This document shows positions 26,574 through 37,800 of a stretch of DNA of 64,000 nucleotides, piece by piece; position 1 is the first letter of the stretch, and every line of letters begins with the position of its first letter. The translations under genes were made by a program, and so were the position numbers. A model generated the notes under the pieces. It worked only from the letters and a program-made list of their open reading frames with translations, did not search any database and was not told where the DNA came from. Origin of the DNA: Amphibalanus amphitrite (taxonomy: Eukaryota > Arthropoda > Thecostraca > Balanomorpha > Balanidae). Location of the stretch: positions 50,001 through 114,000 of the forward strand of contig NW_024883090.1 of the NCBI RefSeq assembly GCF_019059575.1, written 5' to 3'.

Positions 26574-27639
26574 GTAACCCGTGAGAGTGAGTTTGAGAAG
26601 CTCATAGTAGAATGGGGTGGGACTAAATGCTTACTTCGAAATCTAAGCTACGTTGCGGCATTGGCGGTTATGTGCGGCGTATATGCCGCATGATTAGTAA
26701 GCGGCGACCACTAAATTAAAGGGACCCTCCCACCTTCAAAAAAGTTAATAAATTGGTATGAAAGTGATGTCGCTCGGTTCAGAAAGAGCAAAAACGAATA
26801 TTTACCAAATTTCACCGAAAAATATTCACCGGTTTTCAAGATATTAGACTTTTACTTTTGTTTACTTTTTGGGGATCTCCGCTGTTTCTAGCGACTTTAT
26901 TTTAGAAGTGCGGCGTTTGCGGCAGATGTTGCGCGCAAACAGCATACAGGGTATATTGAATTAGGGGGTAGGACCAAGTTTAGTAGGCATGATATCAGCA
27001 ATTATTTTGTTTTATATGGCGGTTTTCATTATCACAATATTATTTTTGATATCATGAAGTTTGTATATCTCGGTTTTACGAAAAATAGTAGGGCAACAAA
27101 GATAAATTTCGCGAAAAATTAATTTTAGTTGGAAACATCCATTCTGGTATGCAAAATTCAGTATGAAGCCCAGTATGGTGACCGTCTAGTGTGCTTCCAA
27201 GGCTGAGTACCTGATATCAACAGGAGTTGTTTACTATTTTGCCTTACGTTGCTAGGTGGTTGCTAGGGGGCTAAGGATACTCTCTTGCGCGATCATTTGC
27301 ACTTATTTTTCCTCATTACAGGGCCTCCTCTAAGGATTTTTCACTGGGTGGGCAGAATTTTCGCTACTCCCCTGCCCAAGGGCGAATCCAGCCACTGTTT
27401 TGGGGTTCAACCAATTTCAAAACCTGTTACGGGGGGGGGGTGTTTTTTTTTTGTTTTGGGGGGGTGGTGAGGCGAAATAAGCAGTGCCGTTATTGGAAAT
27501 AAGATGATAGTTTGCAAAGTTAACGTTTGTCGTATGTTTTATGGTTAGCGATGCTCGAGCGATTCGTTCCCGAGTTACATGTACAGCCCTCCGCAAACTG
27601 CGTGGTAGGTATTCTTATTCGGTATTCTTGCTATTTTGA

Positions 27640-28009
27640 CAATGTACCAGTTTTTGTGACCTTGTGACCTGGCCTCGGATCACTGGAACCTAAAACTCCA
27701 AGGCCAAGTGACAAACAGATGCTCCGAGTTGTGTCTTAAATTTGGTAGCGCTACGTGCTATAGAACTCACGCTATCAACGAAAAACTCTGGCATTCGGTT
27801 GCCGCTAAACTAGTCCAATTTTTCCCTGACCTTGTACGGGGTTTGTGACCTGGTGACCTGACCTGAAAAGACTAGAGATCTGAAATTTTCAGGACAAGTG
27901 CCAAAAGGTTGCCCCAGAGGGTATGCCAAATTTGGGCGCCGCCGTTTTTACGTTATTTGTGAAAACCTTAGGGGGGTGCATCAACCCCCCTCACCGGGCG
28001 AGGGCTAAC
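27640..28009. mobile_element. AGGTCA-rich element, partial member 3
   Basis: The right half matches other members: TTTGTGACCTGGTGACCTGA, CTGAAATTTTCAGG, AAAAGGTTGC, GGCGCCGCCGTTTTTACG, then CCTTAGGGGGG and CACCGGGCGAGGGCTAA. The final TTAA is changed to CTAA. The left end could not be placed. Confidence 0.65.
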
Positions 28010-28123
28010 TAACATAATACATTGTAGTAAAGGCTACCCGAACCGGTAATGATTCTTGCTTATTTGTTGAGCTCAGCCGTATTTAGAGATTTAGCTGGCT
28101 TTGTCCATGAATAACAATATCGG

Positions 28124-29280
28124 CACGGGCGTAGCCAAGGGGGAGGGGCCACGGGGGCAATGGCCTCCTCCCTTGAGCGCAAAACGCGCCATGGGGGAGC
28201 CCCTCAGGCCCCGGGATATTTATTTTTTCGAACACTGGATAAAACGTCTTTTACTCGGAAGAAAATTGACATCGAAGTTTCATTTCTGTGGCGCTCTGAT
28301 GACCCAATGGGCCCCTGCACTCATCCGATGACCCCCGGTTTCCTGGGGCCCCTGGGCGCCTAGAGGGCCCCGGTCGCTTGGGGGCTAGTCGCCTGGGGGC
28401 CCCTGGTCGCCTGGGGGCCTGGTCGCCTGGCCCCTGCCCCCTGGTCGCCTGGAAGAACGCTTGTCACCTGCAGTGGCATAGCCAAGGAGGGGGCCAAAGG
28501 GACCATGCCCCCCCCCCCCCCCCCGGAAGCCAGGGGTCCTTATTCTATAGGGGCCCCTGGCTGACACAGTGGGCCCTTGGCGACGCAAAGGCCCCTGCGG
28601 CAGATCCTTTGACACAGCTGAGTAGTTATACTTTGGCCAAGAGAGCCCCAATTTTAGAGCCTTTGGGCCCTATTGAAACCAGGGGGTCAGTTGGATGGGA
28701 TGGGTCCAACTTGGGTCCAACGGTGTGTAAACAGAATCAATGCGTTCCGACTGTTGGTCTGACCCTATATCGGTTTGAGGGAGCTCGGATCGGATCCACT
28801 GTCGATCTGAGGGGCCCCTATCGGTTTGAGGAAGCCCTCAAATGCCCTGAACGGGTCTTTAGTTTGTCTGAGAGGGCCCTCCGTCGGCCTGACTGGGCCT
28901 CTGCAAGTGCAAGGAGGGCTTTTGTCGGTCTTAGTGGCCCTTAGGCGGCTTATATGACCCTCAGACGGCTTACGAGGCTCTCATGCACTGTAGGGGCCTG
29001 TGACAGTCTGAAGAACCCTCATCCGACCTGCGGGCTCTCAGACCGCCCTCAAAACCGGCTGGCGACTCTATGAAGCTATTCGTGGGCCTATCTAACAGGG
29101 CCCATGGACTGCTTACCCCCTCAGTTCTAATATTTTTTGTTAATAAATATTTTTCTATTTATTTGGGCCCCCTCCAAAAAATATTGGATCCAACCAGATG
29201 GCTTTTTGGATTTTGAGGGGGTTATTTTGGGTCCCTGTGCGTTTAGCCCGCTCCTTGAGGAAATTCTGACTACGCCCCTG
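28124..29280. mobile_element. hAT-type element with 8-bp TSD AATATCGG
   Basis: Ends CACGGGCGTAGCCA and TGACTACGCCCCTG, flanked by perfect 8-bp repeats AATATCGG at 28116-28123 and 29281-29288. The interior is G/C-rich, with a GGTCGCCTGGGGGCC minisatellite (about 28372-28452) and a C-run at 28508-28524. No gene. Confidence 0.85.
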
Positions 29281-29867
29281 AATATCGGGCAACCAGAAAA
29301 CTTTTTTTTTGACCTTCAAACAGCATCCAGTTTGTTTAAGACCAGAAAGGTAGTACCGGACGTCCGGCCGGACCAGAATTTTTGCATTTGCTTCTGGGTG
29401 GGCAAATCGACGCCACTGGGTGGGCAATTGTGGCGACTGGGTGGGCATTTGCCCACCCAGTGGGTATGTTAGAGGAGGCCCTGCGGCTCATTATATCGAC
29501 ATGTTGCTATTTCTGAGACCTAACTCATGGTAAGAAAAAAAAAAACAGTTTTCTTAAAATGTATATTTAAGTGCCGTAGTATTAACACAGCTCTGCAATT
29601 CTGCTTAAATATCTGCAAAATCCTGACTTCCCGGAAAATTGTTGGTGGTGATGGGGATCGAGCCCGTCGATGAAAAGTAAGTCAATATTCAAAGGCTTCA
29701 AAACGTTATTTCTTGTTGTTCTGTGGAATAGCAATGCAAAGACCGATGATAGTGTCAGTGTTGAGCTTTCCAATGAAGCACTGCAATTAGTAGTAAGGTG
29801 ATTATCATCTAAGATATCTTCCATCAAATATTAGAATTCTGCCATTGGCTTGCTGTAGAACAGGGTA

Positions 29868-30097
29868 ACTTTCAGTCTCTTGGGAACACGATTTGCCGGT
29901 CTCAGGTCGAAAAACACTTCAAAAAGCGGTAATAGACAATGAAATTTCCCACCTGATAGCATCTCGGGTTTTTGTATATCCTGTCTAGAATTTTCATAAA
30001 TCCGACGTAAAAATGGCTAATTTCGTCAGATTCCGAATTTTTGCAATTGGGTCTAATGTAAAGCATGGATACTTTCAGTCTCTTGGGAACACGATTT
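29868..30097. repeat. 27-bp direct repeat at the LINE breakpoint
   Basis: ACTTTCAGTCTCTTGGGAAC plus seven more bases occur identically at 29868-29894 and 30071-30097, 203 bp apart. The second copy is inside the endonuclease frame. Confidence 0.9.
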
Positions 30098-30798
30098 CCG
30101 TACCGTATTTGGTGTATGTCAGAGTCCACGGACCATTCGAATAGGGTGGCTATTTGTGGAGAGCAAATTGACAAATCAATTGCTGTTTCGCTGTTATGTG
30201 AAAGTGAAAAATGCGTATTATCTCCTTTATTAAGCAGAACAAGATAATGGTGATCCAAAACCCGTTCAATGATATCGCCTCGCTGGTCTGCGGCAGCAAT
30301 ACCAAGTCCCCACAGAGGGCTGTGGGCGTTGAAATCGCCGACTAAGAGAAAAGGATGAGTAAACTGTGCTATGAGATTGTTGAGATTTCTTTCGAGTGTG
30401 CTATTGTCTGTGTTTGGCGGTAAATAGATAGAGCAAATATCTATTTCTCGACCATTCAAGCGGATAGTACAAGCTACGGCTTGTAGTGGTGTATGGAGTA
30501 TAATTTGTTGGTGAACAAAATCATTACTAATATATAGAGCTGTGCCGCCGTGACGGCGCTCACCGTCAGTCTCGTCATGGCGGTATAGCGAATAATTGAA
30601 CAGTGAAAAGTTGTAAGGGTCTGTTGGAAGAAGCCAGGTTTCTTGCAAAGCAATGACGATTGGAGCTAAGAGTAAGAAAAGCATCTTGCTTTCGGCCCAG
30701 TTAGAAACTAGGCCTCGGCAGTTCCACTGGAGTATGGTACTTATTGTTTGTTGGAAAAGGAGTTTTTGTTTGTCGTACCACGACGGGGCGAAGCCCAA
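29902..30798 (-). pseudogene. LINE endonuclease (APE type), RT missing
   Basis: Frame of about 298 codons. It begins near the conserved LQWNCRGL (the N of the active site), followed by VIALQETWL (catalytic E), then a GGTALYI block and LLVGDFNAHSPLWG (D and N of the APE fold). The late SDH motif is degenerate (DSDIHQI). After about 30100 the frame leaves the family, and no reverse transcriptase follows; a 27-bp repeat marks the break. It belongs to the Jockey/I superfamily of non-LTR elements and would have nicked target DNA. It overlaps ORF1 by 58 nt. Confidence 0.85.
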
Positions 30799-31700
30799 CT
30801 AGCCGAGCGGTTGTGGCCCATAGACACTCGAACCGTTGGTCGTGACACTCGAGGGGTTGGTGTTTGTCCGTCCTCTGCTGGAGGCTGGGGGCGGGGTCCT
30901 TTTGACCGCTGGACTCTCATCCAGCCTGCGGTGGAGCGACCAGCTCCGACAGAGGGTTTTGGCTGCTGAGCGATCTCCTGGGAGACCTCGGGCTGCGAGT
31001 TTGGAGGGGAGGAGGGCATCGGATCACCAAATATGGTCTCGGTCGCGTTACTGGTGTTCGTGGACGCAGACGTGGACATGGTCAGAGGCTTCAGACACTG
31101 GAGAGGGGGTAGTGCTGCAATGGGGTCCGTCTGGGTACTGCACGAAGAAGTCTGGGTGGTGGCGGCTTTTGCATACGACCGACCGGGAGCTGGAGTGGCT
31201 GTCTCTGCTTCTACGCGTCGGCGGGCATCTGGATAGGAACAGCCGGTTTTTGCTTTTACCTCACAGATCCGTTTTTCTTTTTGCCACATGGGACACTGAG
31301 AGGAAGAGACTGAATGTTCCGAGCTACCACAACTGAGACAAGTAACTGGTTTGGTGCAAGCGGAGTCCGCATGAGGGGCTTCACCACACTTCTGGCAGCG
31401 GGCAGCCTGACGGCAGGTGGCACTGCCGTGACCGAATCGTTGACATTTGAAACAGCGGAGCGGATTGGGAATGAAAACTCGGACGTCTTTCTTGAGCCAG
31501 CCGATGGCGATCTTCTCGGGCAGGGTGGTGGAATCGAAAGTCAGAACGAGCAAACTAGTGTCCCGTCGCTGACCATCGCGGAAGGTAGTCAGCCGTCTGA
31601 CGTGTGTTACTCCCTCTCCTCTCAGGTCTGACTGGATCTCATCCTCGGTCATGTGGCGGATCTCGGGGGCGAAAATCGTGCCTTTGCAAGAGTTGCGACT
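30741..31700 (-). pseudogene. LINE ORF1 3' part, CCHC zinc knuckles
   Basis: The frame includes TIFAPEIRHMTEDEIQSDL, then a nucleic-acid-binding region with CFKCQRFGHGSATC, CQKCGEAPHADSAC and CLSCGSSEHSVSSSQC, and a Ser/Thr/Pro-rich C-terminus to the stop at 30741. This is the gag-like ORF1 of Jockey/I elements. It is separated from its N-terminal half by a frameshift near 31690-31720. Confidence 0.85.
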
Positions 31701-32310
31701 CTGGTGGAGAGGAGACCGTCACCTGTTTGCCACAGAACATGGTTGTCTTCAGGAGTGCTTTGGTGTCCCTACGATTGTGAGTTTTGATGACGAGAGTGCC
31801 GTTAGCTGGAGCTTCGATGTCGGGGCCATGCTGTCCATAGATAGCAGCGATCTGCTTCTGAGGCCAGAAAACGTTAATCTTCCGGAAAGAGAAGTCGCTA
31901 TCGGTAGCCTTAACAACCAGAAAGGAGCCGTCGAGAGACAAGTACGGTTCGAGTGGAGAGCGATCAACCGAATCACAGGCAGGTGCGTTGGCCAAGTTCG
32001 TGCGTGGGTCAGAGCTCCGGGAGTGGTCGGTGGACGGGCGAGGGTCATGGCTCCGGGCGAGGTCGGTAGACGAGCGAGGGTCAGAGTGCCGGGCGGGGTC
32101 AGAGGTCAGGTCAGCGGTCAGGGCGTGGTCAGTGGACGAGCGAGGGTCGGTACCGGGTAGATCAGTCGAAGGGTGGGTAGAGGAGGGAGGGTTGACGGTC
32201 GGGCGGGAGTCGGTATCCATGGCAGAGGGAGGAGTCGGATTCAGAGGGGAATCAGAGTCGGAATCGGATAAGGAATCGGATAGCGGGCGCTGACGGCGCC
32301 GCTTCCCCAT
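31639..32310 (-). pseudogene. LINE ORF1 5' part, frameshifted
   Basis: Starts MGKRRRQRPL at 32310, followed by an Asp/Ser/Pro-rich low-complexity region with repeated DPRSSTDxxR units and an RRM-like segment (INVFWPQKQIAAIYGQHGPD). About 200 codons in, it slips out of frame with the zinc-knuckle half. The element's 5' end lies above 32310 but could not be fixed. Confidence 0.75.
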
Positions 32311-33140
32311 CGTGGGGCAACTGGATGCGGTTGTGGGCAGTGAAGGAGAGTGAGTGGAACAACTGGTAAAAGGTTGGATGTGAGGGGTGCGGACGCGCGT
32401 AGGAGAGCTCTCAAAACAAACCCGTGAAATGCCAACTGCCGAAGCACGTTAACGATCACCTTAGCCTGTGTCAAAACTTACGGCCACCGATTTTTCAAAT
32501 ATATCCTATATAGACGGAGGAGTTTCTTCCTCCAAGCAGACGTTAATTAGCTATGCTTCAGCTTGCACTTAATGTAATCAGCGCATATTGCTCTAGACAA
32601 TTTATCATGTATCGACTCCCTCGGCTGTATTGTGCATTTTGACCTTTCTCAAAACACTTTGACAAATTTTTACAAAAACCCAGCATAAAAGTCGATGCTC
32701 GAAAAACGCCCTCTCTTATCCCCATTTGAAGTTAAGGTTCAGAGGTCGCTCACTGGTGGATGGCACGGTGTATTTGTGCAAGGGTACACTCCTACCATAT
32801 CCGACAACACATGATTTCGATACACTGATGCATTACATTCGTCCAGCGTGCTTAACACGATAAAATTGTGTCATTATTCTGCTTTATGTGTTATCAAACG
32901 TGTCGAAGGTCCCGCCAAGCGTGAAAATACTCAGCCATATTGTGTTTTGGGTGCGATTAACACATGCCTGATGTGTTACCAGTACCTACAGAACATGCCC
33001 TCACTGTGTCCATTTGTTTTCAGTGTACCGAGACATGCTGTTCCGATGATTTGCGGTGCAGTCGGTGGAATAACGTTACCTGTCATATCAATTATGACGG
33101 TAACATTATCGATATTAACCAGTATAGCGCCTTTTGGGGC
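32311..33140. other. No recognisable gene
   Basis: Upstream of the LINE; may include its 5' UTR. Short frames only. Confidence 0.4.
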
Positions 33141-33845
33141 GACTAACGGAGCGAGCGAGGGGGTGAGTCTTGCACGTGCGAAATTTCGAGGGGGTACCTC
33201 CGACTGACTTGTGCACGGCACCCTACTGACTGGTTTCTAGCGATGTGCCAAATTTGAGCACAATCGACCTAGCCGTTCTCGAGATCTGGGAGCGGCACCC
33301 TGCACGTGCGCACGTGCAAAATGGGTCCCAACTGACGTGTGCACGGCACCCTACTAACTGGTCCCTAACCGTGTACCAAATTTGACCGCCATCGGTCCAG
33401 CCGTTCTCGAGATCTGGAAACGACCCCTGCACGTGCGCACGTGCAGCAGCACCCCAACTCTGGCACATGGATATGCAGTGCCTAGTGGGTGCCTACCTAC
33501 ATGCCAACTTTCAGCGCAATCAGCCATGTAGTTACCGAGATATTGCAACAATTACAAAACGGACACCTCTTCGTTTTGCACGTGGCACGTGCATAAGGGG
33601 TCACCCACATGCATCGGGAATAGTCCAATACTTGGTAGAAGGAATGAAGCTACCCTACAAAAATTACCGCATGCAAATCGGTCAAGTGGTTGCTGAGATA
33701 TAAGCGTCGCAGAATCGTGACCACGGCCGGCCGTCCGGCCGGCCGGCCGCTCATACTCAGAAATTTCCGTTATTCTACGGAAGTTATTCTACGGAAGTTA
33801 TTCTACGTTATTCTAAGACTCCGCTCGCTTCGCTCGCTCCGTAAT
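33141..33845. mobile_element. Element with ACGGAGCGAGCG ends holding a CACGTG tandem array
   Basis: Inverted ends AACGGAGCGAGCGAG and CGCTCGCTCCGTAAT. Inside, a unit of roughly 130 bp recurs with palindromes at 33171, 33301-33318, 33428-33445 and 33577-33593; the second and third are TGCACGTGCGCACGTGCA. Shared text between units includes GCCGTTCTCGAGATCTGG and GGCACCCTACT. A reverse copy of one unit is in the hAT-type element at 9597-10460. A GGCCGGCC-rich hairpin is at 33726-33750. Confidence 0.65.
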
Positions 33846-34599
33846 TATAGGTATGCCGTATGCCATCGAAGTTCAACTCATTTTTAGGTGTTCCTTGGTT
33901 TTTATTAGGATGACGATTCGTTGGGCTCACCGCAAGCGGGGAGGTCGGGTTTCTGTAAGTATGCACATAAAATATTTGACTTACTGAATACCTACATACC
34001 TACCTACTTTTGCATTAGCCAAACGAACAATATTCGATGAACATGAAGTTCACAAGTAACCACCAATTGGCCTTGCCTATCGATTGATATGATTACAATA
34101 GGTAATTCACCTGAGCTAATTGTTAAACGGAAATCCTTTGCAACTTTAGCTCGGCTTCGGTCCAAAGAAAAGTAAACTCTGACCATGCAATCATATTTAT
34201 TTATTTCAATATCTGTTTGTTTCATGCAACCTCGTTTAGTAAATCAAGTCTTGCTAACATTCTAGTCGCAACTCGCTGAAAAAAGTCGGATGAACCCTCG
34301 CCAGACATACCTTCCATTGTTCAGACAGTCTTACACAATACACATTACATGCAATCCCTGAAGAAATACCCGTGATCGCCACTTTCTAAGAAAATATTGA
34401 TTAGTCCTACACCAGCTAGTTAATAAATGTACGAGTTGATTGGTTGTTTTAACACAAACATAACAAAACCAAAAAGGAAATGTGAATAGCTGCATTATGC
34501 TGACACGGGAAACAGATTCTCTTTCATTTGCAAAAAAGAAGAAGAAGAAAACGCCCAGTGACCACGTATAAAAACGTAACAGCAGAACGATACGAGCAC

Positions 34600-34875
34600 T
34601 CACACCTCCGTCGGGGGTCGAGTATTCACAAAATCCAGCAGCGCCCTAGCCAAGTCCTGCGCTCCGCTCTTCATGTTGAACATGGAGACGGGGCACCGCT
34701 CGATGTACGGCACACAACCGGCGGTGCCTGCCTCCCAGCCCCTCCTCTCGGCCTCCAGTAGGGGGGCCAGCTGGACGGCCGAGGCGCCGGAGGTGACGGG
34801 CTCACGGGACGGCGACAGGGTCAGAGTGACCAGGTCACCGAGCAGGCCGTCAGAGTGGCGCGGGGCGGCCGCCGT
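34600..34875 (-). CDS. DM4/DM12 exon 2
   Basis: 276 nt including the stop (TGA, + strand 34600-34602). It encodes the second Cys pair and an amphipathic C-terminus. Confidence 0.8.
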   Translation of the reverse strand, partial: TAAAPRHSDGLLGDLVTLTLSPSREPVTSGASAVQLAPLLEAERRGWEAGTAGCVPYIERCPVSMFNMKSGAQDLARALLDFVNTRPPTEV

Positions 34876-37800
34876 CTGCCGGGGGGGGGGGGGAGGGGGG
34901 TCAGTGCAGTCAGGTCAGTAGGGAGGGGAGGGGACAGCGTCAGAGTGACCAGGTCACCGAGCAGGCCGTCAGAGTGGCGCGGGGCGGCCGCCGTCTGTGG
35001 GGGGAGGGGAGAGGAGGCGAGTCATTAGCCGTCAATATGGAGGGGTCAAGGGGTTGTCAGTGCAGTCAGGTGTATGGGGACGGGACAGGGGACACTGTCA
35101 GTGTGATCAGGTCACCGAGCAGGCCGTCAGAGTGGCGCGGGGCGGCCGCCGTCTGCCGAGAGGAGAACAGGCGGGTCAGTGAAGTCAGGTCAGTATTCCG
35201 GGGGACAGGGGATTGTCAGTGCAGTCAGGTGTATGGGGACGGGACAGGGGACACGGTCAGTGTGATCAGGTCACCGAGAAGGCCGTCAGAGTGGCGTGGG
35301 GCGGCCGCCGTCTGCCGGGGGGAGAGGGGGCGGGTCAGTGCAGTCAGGTCAGTATTCCGGGGGACGGGGGGAGGGTCAGTGCAGTCAGGTCAGTAGGGAG
35401 GGGAGGTGACAGGGTCAGAGTGGCGCGGGGCGGCCGCCGTCTGCCGGGGGGAGGGGACAGGGGTGGGGTTCATCAGCCGTCTATAGGGGGTCAGGGGACG
35501 GTGACAAGGGTCAGCGTGACCAGGGCCCAATCTTACCAACGCGGTGAATAGGATCTAGCAGCACTGGCTGAAGTTACCGCTACCGGCAATCTTATGAAAT
35601 GTATTCTTTTACGTCCACCTAATCTCGCCGAATGTGTTTAACCCTCGCCCTGGCAGGACCTTTTTCATAACACGGCCTGGCAGGGGGGGGGGGGTCGATG
35701 CGACCCCCCCCCCCTCGCGATTGGCTCCTATGGCACCTAGAAACACCAAATTTGGTAGGTAGGTGGGCCCCCTGGAGTTCTCGTCCCTGTGCAAAGTTGG
35801 TTGCTCTAGGTCAATATTTAGGGGGGTTTTGGGGGGTATAAATGTAAAAATTTCGCTAAAAACAGGTCAAAAGTTTTTCGCTTATAACTTTTGATCTAAT
35901 TAAGATAGAGCAAAAAGAAAAGCACCAGTGAACTCAGCACGTCAAGGCGCGTCGAATGATATACTTGTTAGCTTGCTTAAGTGTACTTAAAGTTTTTCTG
36001 AAATTTTTAAGTAAACTTAAATTAATAAATTAAGTTCAAGTTAACCAAATTGCATCATATCGCATATCATTCGATTCGGCTGATCACCAGGAACACAATG
36101 ATACCATTTTTTAAGCTCTAGCGTCATTATGTGCCAAGTTATTGGCAAAAACGTCATTTGACCTCAGTTGACCTCATTTGACCTGACCCATGGATAAGTA
36201 CACCAAACAAAGAAGCACCAAGTGACCTGCTGTTAAGTACCGTGGTTTCAAAGCACAAAAGTGATAGAACGAAGCGGATATCTCCAGTATTTTCCGAATT
36301 TAGTATTTTCCCATAGGCTTAAAATTACGACGTAATGACCTCTAACTGACCTCAGGTCAGTGACCTCAAAAAAGCCGGACTATATGTTATACAACTCGGT
36401 GAACTTAGCACATCCTGAAAGTTTGAAGGAAATCAGTAAAAAAATACGTGAGTTGGACAGGTGCAAAAAGAAAATTGAAATTTGACCATGACCTTGCACC
36501 GGTTTTTCTGACCTGGTGACCTGACCCAAGGTCACCCGGACCTGAAATTTTCAGGTCATATGTAAAAAGGTTGCTCCATAGGCTGTGCAAAATTTGGCGG
36601 CGCTGAGCGCCACCGTTTTTACGCTATCTTCGAAAAACCTTAGGGGGTGGGTCGCATCGACCCCCCCTGCCAGGGCGAGGGTTAATGGCGTGAACGATTA
36701 TGAATATTGCCTGAATGAATGAATGAATGAATGAATGAATGAATGAATGAATGAATGAATGAATGAATGAATGAATGAATGAATGAATGTTGAATAATTA
36801 TGCATGCTACCAAATGCCGTGAATGTGCATTCACGGCATTTGGTAAGAATAGACCCAGGTCACTGACGAAGACCGTCTGAGTGGCGAGGAAGAGGGGCGG
36901 GGTCAGTGAAGTAAGGCCTGCAAGGAAGGGGTGAGGGGCAGAGACGGGTCAGCGTGACTGTCAGTGAAGTCAGGTCTGTTAGAAGGGGGGAATTCATGGT
37001 ACGAGAAGGATTAGGAGAAGACGGAAAAGAATTCATGGCAATCTGAGGTCCACTCATCAGCTTCTCCGCATAACCTGCTTAGAAACACATGGCTCATAAT
37101 GGCTTGTCAGTTGTCTAATTTACTTTTGGTTTTACATAAATGTTACTCATACGTAAAATAATTCATGCGTTTCACGGATTACTTCGTACCGACGGGGGGG
37201 GGGAGGTGTGGATGACCGCCCTCCCCTGAGATCTCGAGAACGAAGCAAGATAGCGACAAGCGGTAAACGGCATCGGATAGGCACGGTCAAGGTCTACAAT
37301 TTTTATTCAGGTCATTTTCAGGTCAGGTCAAAGATGACGTCACAGGGGTCGAAAAAGTCAAAATGGCGGCGCTAGATATGGAGACAGTTTTTCTCGAACT
37401 TTCGAATTAGTCAAGATAGGAACAAACAAAGGGCATCATCGTGATCCTCTCGTCAATCCGCATCGAATGATATATATGTTGACCTCGAAAGGTCAAGGTC
37501 AAAGGTTGACCTCAGGTCACGTGACCTCGAGGTCATCATGTATATCATTCGATGCGTCTTGACGAGCTGAACACAATGAGACCATCCGCGCGGCTGTATC
37601 TTGTTCCTGTACGAAGTTATTGGCAAAAAACCTTTGGTGACCTTTGATGACGTCACATGACCTTACAGCTGCCCAACAGCAAAACTGACCTCAAGGTAGT
37701 GAAGGTGATCGTATAATGAAGTCATGTATGGTATATGGGGCCATTCCGACCCGTTTTAGTGGTAAAAACAGGGAGTTGATTTTTCCCCCATTGACTTATA

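Larger units (their letters stand above)
27319..29486. mobile_element. hAT-type element with nested insertions
   Basis: Starts CAGGGCCTCCTCTAA, ends AGAGGAGGCCCTG(CGG). CTCATTA lies directly before the start (27312-27318) and at 29487-29493. The subterminal CACTGGGTGGGCAG and TGCCCACCCAGTG are inverted. Inside are part of an AGGTCA element and the hAT-type element 28124-29280, so this is a nest at least three deep. No transposase. Confidence 0.65.

Noticed and set aside
30836..32293. Several 100-170-codon frames on +
   Set aside because: Antisense shadows of LINE ORF1, which has clear zinc knuckles on -.
34974..35551. Repetitive 110-140-codon frames on +
   Set aside because: Antisense readings of the duplicated DM4/DM12 acceptor units.
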